From JAGIBJ01 sp032119795 (GTDB lineage Bacteria > Actinomycetota > Thermoleophilia > Solirubrobacterales > Solirubrobacteraceae), in assembly GCA_032119795.1 (NCBI GenBank), contig JAUMFO010000008.1:1-64000 (forward strand): a stretch of DNA of 64,000 bases, read 5' to 3'. The first letter of the stretch is position 1. Every line of letters starts with the position of its first letter. Shown here one piece after another: positions 26,596-33,437 of this stretch. The translations under genes were made by a program, and so were the position numbers. The notes beneath the pieces are model-generated. The model was not told where the DNA came from. It did not search any database and saw only the letters and a list, made by a program, of their open reading frames with translations.

Positions 26596-27387
26596 TTAGC
26601 CAACCTCTGGAAGTGGGCGGATCATCAGTGGTCGTGGGCGCGGGATCGAAGGCCTCCCCGGGAGCGTGCGCAGCATCGCTCTGCCGATGATGGCCTGGGC
26701 CTCTTCGACGAGGTCGGCGCTGTCTCTTGGCGAGCCACCGCGGGGCGTGGTGAGCGTGTCTTCGAAGCCGACGCGGGTGTCGAGTCCGCGCTCGGCGGCA
26801 TCGCGGATCAGAATCCAGGCACCGTCGCCGACGCCGTGCTGCAGGCGCGGAACCATGATCGCGTAGCTGTTCAAGGCGTCATGGATCTCGGCCGCGCGGC
26901 CGATCGCGCCGACCGGATCCGGGCTGCGCACCTCGACGAGGATCCGTACGACGGCCTCGCCGTAGCCGCTCTCGGCAAGGCGCTCCGCGTCGGCCGCCGA
27001 CCAGATTCCCGCCTCGATCCCGATGCCCGCCTGCGTGAGCGCGCGCATCACTTCGAGGGCGCCATCCTCGGAAAGGTTCACGCTCGCATATGCCGGCGCT
27101 CGCCACAGACTCACCATCGCGGCTCGAAGCTCCGGGTCGGGTTCAATCCAGGCGCCCGTCGACACGCCGACGGGCAGTCCGGACGTCGAACGGACGTCGG
27201 CCACGACCCGATCGACGGTGGCCGCATCGAGCGTCTCCACCCCGTCCGCCCCGCGCGGGTGCAGGTGCACCTCACTGGCGCCCACGGCCTTGCATCGCAC
27301 CGCTGCAAGCGCAAGCTCAGCCGCGGTGATGGGAATCTCGGGGTGGTCGGCCTTGGTCCGGCCGCCATTCAGCGCAACCTGGAGCAT
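26596..27387 (-). CDS. BKACE-family (DUF849) beta-keto acid cleavage enzyme
   Basis: A 263-residue TIM-barrel protein of the DUF849/BKACE family, which cleaves beta-keto acids with acetyl-CoA using a divalent metal. Characteristic are ALNGGRTKADHPEIPITAAE at the start, the metal-binding VHLHPRG, and VGFEDTL late in the protein. The specific substrate cannot be assigned. The ATG at 27387 is supported by homology and a TACGTT element 6 nt upstream; the open frame extends further. Confidence 0.87.
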   Translation of the reverse strand: MLQVALNGGRTKADHPEIPITAAELALAAVRCKAVGASEVHLHPRGADGVETLDAATVDRVVADVRSTSGLPVGVSTGAWIEPDPELRAAMVSLWRAPAYASVNLSEDGALEVMRALTQAGIGIEAGIWSAADAERLAESGYGEAVVRILVEVRSPDPVGAIGRAAEIHDALNSYAIMVPRLQHGVGDGAWILIRDAAERGLDTRVGFEDTLTTPRGGSPRDSADLVEEAQAIIGRAMLRTLPGRPSIPRPRPLMIRPLPEVG

Positions 27388-27393
27388 GGCTCC

Positions 27394-27399
27394 AACGTA
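27394..27399 (-). promoter_or_regulatory. Leaderless -10 element of the BKACE gene
   Basis: TACGTT on the minus strand ends 6 nt before the ATG at 27387. Confidence 0.4.
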
Positions 27400-27517
27400 G
27401 CTCCGGCGGTCTACCGCGTGGGGCGGTCCCCACGGATGTTGGGCGCCCAGGCGCTCGGTCCTGGCACCAGCTGGTTGCGCTTCACACGGCGTTGACGTGT
27501 GGAGGCGCGCGGCTGCC

Positions 27518-27523
27518 CACAAT
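27518..27523 (+). promoter_or_regulatory. Putative -10 element of the lipoprotein gene
   Basis: CACAAT lies 8 nt before the GTG at 27532. A TTGACG -35-like site is 20 bp further upstream at 27492, slightly wide spacing. Confidence 0.4.
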
Positions 27524-27531
27524 CGCCCGTT

Positions 27532-28329
27532 GTGAAGAAGCCACTCGCCCTTGCCGTCTGCCTCACGGCCCTACTCCCGGGCTGCGGGACCGACGATCAG
27601 CCGCTCGCCGTCAGCGCCGCGCGCGTCGACGTGAACGCCGAACCGGCGGCGCCAGTCGCCGCCGGAACGCTCGCCAAGATCGCCGACAGCGCCACCGCCC
27701 AGCGCCGCATCGGATTCGTGAACGTGAAGGCGCTCGCCAGCGTCGGTGGCCCGATTCCCGCAGCCGAAGTCCAGTCGCTCGTCCTTGGTACGGCCGGCTC
27801 GGCACGGCTCGACGAAGCGACCAGCGCGCCGACCACCGCAGTTCAGATCGGCGACGCCACGGTCACCGGCCTCCCCGAGGAGCGCGTGATCATCGGCGGC
27901 TCCTCGGCGCTGCGTGCATCGCTTGGCGACGAGTCCTCCGAGACGAGCGTGATCACCGAAGAGACGCAGTCCGCCGTGCAGTCGTGCCTCGGTGAGGCCG
28001 CGGCACAGGTGATCGTTGGCCCAGCCGTTGCCGGCAAGTGGGCGGCGATCGGCGCGGGCGTCGTCGACGACGCCGACCAACCCTCCGGGCCGAAGCTGCG
28101 CCTCTGCGCGGCCCCGCACTGGGTCCGTGAGGTGCACGCGCTCGAAGAGGAACTCCGCAAGACCTTCCCGGCCACCGGCGACCCGGCGCTGCGCCCCGTC
28201 GTCGCGGAGATGGAGATCGGGGAGCGGGCCATGGTCAGCGCGACCGTCTCCCTGAAGACCATCGACCCCGCCTTGCTGCGGGACTACCTGGCGGGCGGGC
28301 CGAAGCTCGTGGCGCTGATCAAGTCGTAG
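27532..28329 (+). CDS. Putative lipoprotein, unknown function
   Basis: A 265-residue protein beginning MKKPLALAVCLTALLPGCGT, a short lipoprotein-like signal with LPGC as a non-standard lipobox. The mature part is Ala-rich with GRIGFVNVKALASVG- and VSLKTIDPALLRDYL-like segments and two internal Cys. No family is recognised. The frame is open from 27499, but the GTG gives the signal peptide. The alkaline phosphatase follows 117 bp downstream. Confidence 0.75.
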   Translation: MKKPLALAVCLTALLPGCGTDDQPLAVSAARVDVNAEPAAPVAAGTLAKIADSATAQRRIGFVNVKALASVGGPIPAAEVQSLVLGTAGSARLDEATSAPTTAVQIGDATVTGLPEERVIIGGSSALRASLGDESSETSVITEETQSAVQSCLGEAAAQVIVGPAVAGKWAAIGAGVVDDADQPSGPKLRLCAAPHWVREVHALEEELRKTFPATGDPALRPVVAEMEIGERAMVSATVSLKTIDPALLRDYLAGGPKLVALIKS

Positions 28330-28340
28330 CCCGCGGCCAC

Positions 28341-28384
28341 GTTCTCAGGATCGACACGACTTCGAGACACGGGCGTCACATCGT
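28341..28384 (+). promoter_or_regulatory. PHO-box-like array upstream of the alkaline phosphatase
   Basis: Four consecutive 11-bp units whose first seven bases are GTTCTCA, CGACACG, CGAGACA and CGTCACA. The match to GTTCACC is weaker than at the pst operons, but the 11-bp phase and the position before a phosphatase gene support it. Confidence 0.5.
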
Positions 28385-28446
28385 GGCGCCTTCCACGTTC
28401 GACACTCCGCCGGTCCTGCTCGTCCCCCCCCTCTCTCGGAAGAACT

Positions 28447-30351
28447 ATGAACAAGACCACGAAGGTGCTGACGCTCGGCGTCATCGCCGCCACTGCGACT
28501 GCGGGTATCGCGATCGGCGCCGGCGGCGGCTCCGACGACTACTCGGCCACGCTGGCCAGCAAGATCGACTCCTCCACCCCGAAGAACGTGATCCTGTTCA
28601 TCGGCGACGGCATGGGCGACTCCGAGATCACCTCGGCCCGCTACTACGCCAAGGGCGCCGCCGGCCGCCTCAACATGGACAAGCTCCCGTTCCGCGGTAG
28701 CGCACTCCACTACGTGCTCAACTACGGCCCCGGCCCGAACTACACGCCGAACTACACCGGCGACTCGGCCCCGACCGCGGTGGCGTGGTCGACCGGCAAG
28801 CGCACGACCGACGGCCGCCTCGCACAGGGCCCGTCGACCGCAGCCAACGTTCCGGGCTCCAACAAGGGCTACAAGACCTACATGGAGATCGCGAAGGAGA
28901 AGGGCAAGGCCACCGGCAACGTCTCGACCGCTGAGATCAGCGACGCGACGCCGGCTGGACCGAGCGCCCACATCTCCCAGCGTGCCTGCCAGGGCCCGAA
29001 CGACACCCGCACGACGTGCCCGACCGAGGCGAAGACCGCTGGCGGCTTGGGCTCGGTTGCCGAGCAGATCGTCGACACGAACTACGACGTCGTCCTCGGT
29101 GGCGGCAAGTCACGGTGGACGCAGACGCTCGCGGCTGGCGGCACCGACGACGTGCTCGACTACGCGACCGCCAAGGGCTACACGCAGCAGCCCGCCAACC
29201 GCACCGACCTCGACGCCATCACGTCGCTGGCCGGCGGCAAGGTGCTCGGCCTGTTCAACAACGGCAACATGACCACCGAGTTCAAGCCGCTGTTCGCTCG
29301 CACCAAGGCGTACTACACGGCCAACCCGGGCCTCGACCCGCAGGTGCAGGGCGGTAGCCCGACGACGCGCTGCGACGAGACCCAGCGCGAGGCCACGAAC
29401 GAGCCCTCGCTGGCTGCGATGACCAAGAAGGCCATCCAGCTGATGAAGGACGATCCGCAGGGCTTCACCCTGCAGGTCGAGGGCGCGTCGATCGACAAGC
29501 GCGATCACGCGGCTGATCCGTGCGGCCAGATCGGCGAGCTCCTCGCGCTCGACGAAGCCATCGCCGTTGCCCAGGAGTTCCAGAAGGACCACCCGGACAC
29601 GCTCGTGATCGTGTCGGCGGACCACTCGCACACCTCGCAGATCGGCTACACCGGCGGCGAGCCCGCAACGGGCGCTTCGTTCGCCACGCTGCAGACCGTC
29701 GACGGCGCCACGATGCGCATGGTCTACGGCACGGCCGACACCGGCTCCGGCGCGACGACCAGCGGCTCGCAGATGCACACCGGCGCGCAGGTGCCCGTCT
29801 GGGCCTCCGGCCCGCAGGCAGCCAACGTCCAGGGCACCATCGGCCAGACCGACATCTTCGACATCCTCAACGGCAAGACGCCGAGCACGGTGGCGAACGG
29901 TGCCAATGGCAAAGACGGCGTCGACGGCGTGAACGGCCTCAACGGCGTCGCCGGAACTCCCGGCCCCAAGGGCGCTGACGGCTCCAACGGTGCTCCCGGC
30001 ACCGCTGGCCCGGCCGGCGCTGCTGGCCCCGCCGGTGCTGCCGGCCCAGCTGGCGCCACCGGCGCTGCTGGCGCTCCGGGCGCTGCTGGCGCCACCGGTG
30101 CGACCGGCCCGGCCGGCCGTGACGCTGAGGTCACCTGCAAGGTGCAGGGCTCCAAGACGGTGAAGTGCACCGTCGAGTTCGGCTCCAAGAGCAAGAAGTC
30201 GTCGGCTCGCCTCGTGAAGGGCGGCAAGACGATCGCCAAGGGCACGGTGTCCACGAAGGGCAACGTGACCTTCAAGAGCACCAAGCGCCTCACCAAGGGC
30301 ACCTACACCCTGGTCGCTCGCGGCCAGTCGGTGAAGCTGAAGCTCGGCTAA
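28447..30351 (+). CDS. Secreted alkaline phosphatase with a collagen-like domain
   Basis: A 634-residue exported enzyme that releases phosphate from organic phosphoesters outside the cell. After a signal peptide come the alkaline-phosphatase metal site FIGDGMGDSE (Asp near 54), the nucleophile TGDSAPTAVAW (Ser near 107), EGASIDKRDHAADP, ADHSHTSQIG (Asp/His near 392) and HTGAQVPVWASG. From about residue 485 there are 25 uninterrupted Gly-X-Y triplets, followed by a Lys-rich beta domain ending SVKLKLG. GGAAG before the ATG is the ribosome site. The collagen-like stalk probably multimerises the enzyme or holds it at the surface. Confidence 0.93.
   Translation: MNKTTKVLTLGVIAATATAGIAIGAGGGSDDYSATLASKIDSSTPKNVILFIGDGMGDSEITSARYYAKGAAGRLNMDKLPFRGSALHYVLNYGPGPNYTPNYTGDSAPTAVAWSTGKRTTDGRLAQGPSTAANVPGSNKGYKTYMEIAKEKGKATGNVSTAEISDATPAGPSAHISQRACQGPNDTRTTCPTEAKTAGGLGSVAEQIVDTNYDVVLGGGKSRWTQTLAAGGTDDVLDYATAKGYTQQPANRTDLDAITSLAGGKVLGLFNNGNMTTEFKPLFARTKAYYTANPGLDPQVQGGSPTTRCDETQREATNEPSLAAMTKKAIQLMKDDPQGFTLQVEGASIDKRDHAADPCGQIGELLALDEAIAVAQEFQKDHPDTLVIVSADHSHTSQIGYTGGEPATGASFATLQTVDGATMRMVYGTADTGSGATTSGSQMHTGAQVPVWASGPQAANVQGTIGQTDIFDILNGKTPSTVANGANGKDGVDGVNGLNGVAGTPGPKGADGSNGAPGTAGPAGAAGPAGAAGPAGATGAAGAPGAAGATGATGPAGRDAEVTCKVQGSKTVKCTVEFGSKSKKSSARLVKGGKTIAKGTVSTKGNVTFKSTKRLTKGTYTLVARGQSVKLKLG
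29899..30123 (+). repeat. Collagen-like Gly-X-Y coding repeat
   Basis: Twenty-five uninterrupted Gly-X-Y triplets (GAN, GKD, GVD ... GAT, GPA, GRD), rich in Ala, Pro and Thr. The first half is more polar and the second half nearly all GAx/GPA. Confidence 0.9.
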
Positions 30352-30511
30352 ATCTGGACGCCCTCGGGCGCCGGACCTGCACCCGGCGGGCCGATGGGGC
30401 TCCGCGGAGTTCAGGGTCCGGCCCTCGGGGGCAGCCACCACTTGCGCGGGCCACACACTCCCCGCGCGACCAGCGCAGCGGCCGTGTGCCTGACGCGCTG
30501 CGCAACCAAGG

Positions 30512-30537
30512 AGAGGCCCGGCATCTGCCGGGCCTCT
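30512..30537 (+). terminator. Strong terminator hairpin after the phosphatase gene
   Basis: AGAGGCCCGGCA and TGCCGGGCCTCT pair as 12 bp around a 2-nt centre, followed by TCTCGTTGT. It lies between the phosphatase and the convergent DUF421 gene and may act in both directions. The rest of 30352-30596 holds only weaker inverted repeats. Confidence 0.75.
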
Positions 30538-30596
30538 TCTCGTTGTGCGGCCGCTGCGGCCTGCCCGCTGCGGCCACGGGCAGGTTCCGGACGGCC

Positions 30597-31181
30597 CTAG
30601 CGTCGCGCGGGAACGCCCACTTGGTCGACGGGCTCGCCCGCGTCGTGCAGCACGGTCTTCACCAGAGCGGGGACCGGCCCCGGCGCGGCAGGCACCACCG
30701 TCAGGCCACCCCGGGCCTCGTAGAGGACGTACCGCACGTCACGCAGGTCGAAGACGCCCTGCAGCCGAAGCTGCCCGTAGAGGTCGTTCTCCGTCATGCC
30801 CGATCGACGCAGCTCGGCAGCGCGGAGTTGGCCGTCCGCGACGAGGACGCGGATCGGGTGGTCGGCGAACCGCGCCACGAGTGGCTTGAGTCGCAGGCGA
30901 CTGGCCGCGTGGTGCGTGAGTAGGAGCGCCACGAGCGCGATCGCGCCCTCGGCGTAGCTCTGCTCCTTCGCGATCGCCGACCGGCCCACGATGGCGCCGA
31001 CCGCTACGGCCGCGACCACGTCGATGAGGGTGAACTGCGCGAGCGTGCGGCGTTCTCCCATCCGCAGGAGGGCCCAGGCCGTGGCGTACATCATCGCGGC
31101 CTTCGCCCCCGCCTCGATGAGGTCAGGGAGCGGCCCCGAGAACCACGGCACCGGATTGCTGTAGGCCGCGATGGTCACCAC
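30597..31181 (-). CDS. DUF421 (YetF-like) membrane protein
   Basis: A 194-residue protein with two to three N-terminal helices (AAMMYATAWALLRMGERRTLAQ, VVAAVAVGAIVGRSAI, GAIALVALLLTHHAA) and a cytoplasmic DUF421 domain (RVLVADGQLRAAELRRSGMTENDLYGQLRL, VRYVLYEARGGLTVV). It is somewhat shorter than Bacillus YetF. Family function is not established. The start is a GTG at 31181, or the next one three bases later. Confidence 0.87.
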   Translation of the reverse strand: MVTIAAYSNPVPWFSGPLPDLIEAGAKAAMMYATAWALLRMGERRTLAQFTLIDVVAAVAVGAIVGRSAIAKEQSYAEGAIALVALLLTHHAASRLRLKPLVARFADHPIRVLVADGQLRAAELRRSGMTENDLYGQLRLQGVFDLRDVRYVLYEARGGLTVVPAAPGPVPALVKTVLHDAGEPVDQVGVPARR

Positions 31182-31215
31182 CCGGCCGATGATGGCTCAC
31201 GCTGGCGCGTTTGGC

Positions 31216-31245
31216 GAGGCTCTCCGCAGCGCCGTGCGGAGCCTC
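31216..31245 (-). terminator. Possible hairpin after the MerR-type regulator gene
   Basis: GAGGCTC..CGCA and TGCGGAGCCTC pair with one 2-nt bulge. It overlaps the regulator stop codon and lies before the DUF421 gene; no T run follows, so function is uncertain. Confidence 0.3.
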
Positions 31246-31705
31246 ACACGCGCGAGGACTCGTCGGCCTTCTTGGCCTTCGCCCAGTCGCCGCAGGCGGC
31301 GAGGAAGTCGTCGCGGTCCTCCAACGAGAGGCACTGGCAGGCCAGCCCGTCCTCGAGCAGGCGGCGCATCGCCTGGGCGCGCACGATCAGCGCATCGACG
31401 TCGGCAAGTTTGTCCTGCGCCAGCGCACGCCACTGCCGTGATGGCGCCTCCTGGGCACTGAGCCCGTCGAGCAAGGTGCGGATCTGCGCGAGCGTGAATC
31501 CGGCGTCTTGGCCGACCTGGATCATCGCCAGGCGCCGCAACACGCTGGAGTCGTAGCGCCGCCTCCCCGAGACGCGCTCAGGCACCTCCAGCAGGCCGTG
31601 ACGCTCATAGAAGCGGATCGCCGATGTGGCGATGCCGGCGAGCGCCGCGACCTCCCCGATCGCGAGATCGGCGCCGCCCGAGACTTCGTCCTTGACATGA
31701 ACCAT
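31244..31705 (-). CDS. MerR-family transcriptional regulator
   Basis: A 153-residue regulator with the MerR winged helix (LAIGEVAALAGIATSAIRFY, then ERHGLLEVPERVSGRRRYD) and a coiled-coil dimer helix. The C-terminal region has CQCLSLEDRDDFLAAC, cysteines that could sense thiophilic metals or redox change. It is divergent from arsM with a 58-bp shared promoter region, implying control of arsM and itself, possibly by arsenite. Confidence 0.9.
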   Translation of the reverse strand: MVHVKDEVSGGADLAIGEVAALAGIATSAIRFYERHGLLEVPERVSGRRRYDSSVLRRLAMIQVGQDAGFTLAQIRTLLDGLSAQEAPSRQWRALAQDKLADVDALIVRAQAMRRLLEDGLACQCLSLEDRDDFLAACGDWAKAKKADESSRV

Positions 31706-31714
31706 TGTTTAAGT

Positions 31715-31729
31715 CCTACGGTCCGTCGG
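31715..31729. promoter_or_regulatory. Dyad in the MerR/arsM divergent promoter
   Basis: CCTACGGTCCGTCGG is a near-perfect dyad (ACGG-T-CCGT core) between the divergent starts. On the minus strand TTGACT (-35) and TAGGAC (-10) flank it, the usual MerR-operator placement. Confidence 0.45.
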
Positions 31730-31763
31730 GACAGAAGTCAAGCCCCCACCACTTGGAGATTTC

Positions 31764-32591
31764 ATGACCGATCAGAGCACCGACGCACAGCTCACCGACG
31801 CCGTACGCGAGCGCTACGCCGCCGCAGCCAGCAGCGTCACCGACGCTGGCTGCTGCACGCCGGACGCGCCCAACCAGCTCGCTGGGCAGCTGTACGACGA
31901 GGCCGACCGCGCGGCCCTTCCCGCCGACGCCGTCACTGCCGCGTTGGGCTGTGCCAACCCCGCCGCGCTCGCCGCCCTAGCGCCCGGAGAGACCGTCCTG
32001 GACCTGGGCTCCGGTGGCGGCGTCGACGTGTTGCTGTCGGCTCGCCGCGTCGGACCAACCGGCTTCGTGTTCGGCGTCGACATGACCGACGAGATGCTCG
32101 ATCTCGCCGAGCGCAACCGCGCCGAAGCCGGCGCCGAGAACGTCCGGTTCCTCAAGGGCCAGATCGAGGCCTTGCCGCTCGATGACGGCCTCATCGACGT
32201 CGTCCTCTCGAACTGCGTCATCAACCTCGCCACCAACAAGACGAAGGTGTTTGCCGAGGCCTACCGCGTGCTTCGCCCGGGCGGGCGCCTGGCGATCGCC
32301 GACATCGCGCTCGCCGCACCCCTGCCGCCCCGGGTGCGCGCAAGCCTGGACGCGTGGACCGGCTGCATCGCCGGCGCACTCAGCATCGACGAACTCCACG
32401 CCAGCCTCGAGGCAGCAGGTTTTGCCGACGCGTCTGTCGAGACCGTCCGCTCGTTCTCACGAGCAGACCTCGACATGGTGGACTCCACCGCCCTGGGCTC
32501 GCTCGGCTTCGACGACCTCCCGGACGAAGACCTTGTCGCCACCGACGGCAAGGTGGTCAGCGTGTTCATCCGTGCCACCAAGCCCATGTGA
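31764..32591 (+). CDS. arsM: Arsenite S-adenosylmethionine methyltransferase
   Basis: A 275-residue ArsM-type enzyme that methylates trivalent arsenic. SAM motif ETVLDLGSGGGVDVLLSA and VDMTDEMLDLAERN are intact. Conserved cysteines appear in the N-terminal DAGCCTPD, in LSNCVINL and in WTGCIAGAL, matching the arsenic-binding Cys set. The start has GGAG about 6 nt upstream. Divergent from a MerR-type regulator; no other ars genes are adjacent. Confidence 0.93.
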   Translation: MTDQSTDAQLTDAVRERYAAAASSVTDAGCCTPDAPNQLAGQLYDEADRAALPADAVTAALGCANPAALAALAPGETVLDLGSGGGVDVLLSARRVGPTGFVFGVDMTDEMLDLAERNRAEAGAENVRFLKGQIEALPLDDGLIDVVLSNCVINLATNKTKVFAEAYRVLRPGGRLAIADIALAAPLPPRVRASLDAWTGCIAGALSIDELHASLEAAGFADASVETVRSFSRADLDMVDSTALGSLGFDDLPDEDLVATDGKVVSVFIRATKPM

Positions 32592-32618
32592 CCGCCCGGC
32601 CCGCCGCGCCGGCGCTCG

Positions 32619-33437
32619 TCAGCCCTCTTCGCCGCGCGGCGGGCCCTGGCGCTTGTTGAATCCGCAGCGGAAGTTCTCGGGCTGCCCGACGGACTTGCTG
32701 CCGGCGAAACCACCGTTGTCTTTGTTGTCGACGACGGTCACGTACTGCAGCGTCTCGGGGGCGGGCACCGCCGGCAGGATGGCCGGGTCCGGCTCACCAA
32801 CGCGGGGGTTGCCCTTCGCGCCTTCGCTCACGCCGAGCGAGCCGGCCGCCGTCGAGCCGGCCTGAGTGGTGATGAGGGTGCTGCTCATCTCGCGGCGGTC
32901 GGTGAGGCCATCCGTCGCGTCGAGGTCGATCGACGCGGTGAGCTGGTCGTCGGTCAGGAACGAGGCGAGCTTCACGCGCGAGGCGGCGCCAATCAGCTCG
33001 TCGGCGCTCGGCAGGAAGCCCCCCTCCTCCGTGCACTTCAGCGTCGCGTAGAAGAACGAGTTCTTGCCAGCGTCCTCCGGCGGCACCGGGTAGGGACCGG
33101 TCATCAGGCACCACGTGCCCAGGTCGACGGTGGTCGCGTCGCAGCTCATCTGCACGTCGACGTCGGCGAGCTCGCCGAGCCGGTCCGCCGTGCGGGCCGC
33201 CGCGACCTTGGGGATGGCCTTCGCGGGGAACTTGCCGTTCTTGCCGAGCTTGAGGACCGCCCCGGGCTTCGGCTTGGAGACCGCTTTGGTGAGCGCGTCA
33301 CGCGCGGCGTCGGCCGCTCCCGTAAACGACGAGACCAGCGCGACGCACGAGATGACGAGGGCGGCCGGCGCGGCATTGCGACGCCCAAAGGCGCGCAGCC
33401 TGCCCGGGTTGCGACGGACGGATCGAAGACGGGTCAC
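32619..33437 (-). CDS. Secreted protein of unknown family, last gene of the ftsH operon
   Basis: A 272-residue exported protein: basic N-terminus and hydrophobic segment (PAALVISCVALVSSFTGAADAA), a Lys-rich linker, then a cysteine-containing domain (LGTWCLMTGPYPVPPEDAG, TLKCTEEGGFLPSADELIGA, QYVTVVDNKDNGGFAGSK) ending ENFRCGFNKRQ. I recognise no functional family. The GTG start overlaps the upstream stop (GTGA) and also has AGGAGGT 7 nt upstream, so it is well translated. Confidence 0.8.
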   Translation of the reverse strand: MTRLRSVRRNPGRLRAFGRRNAAPAALVISCVALVSSFTGAADAARDALTKAVSKPKPGAVLKLGKNGKFPAKAIPKVAAARTADRLGELADVDVQMSCDATTVDLGTWCLMTGPYPVPPEDAGKNSFFYATLKCTEEGGFLPSADELIGAASRVKLASFLTDDQLTASIDLDATDGLTDRREMSSTLITTQAGSTAAGSLGVSEGAKGNPRVGEPDPAILPAVPAPETLQYVTVVDNKDNGGFAGSKSVGQPENFRCGFNKRQGPPRGEEG

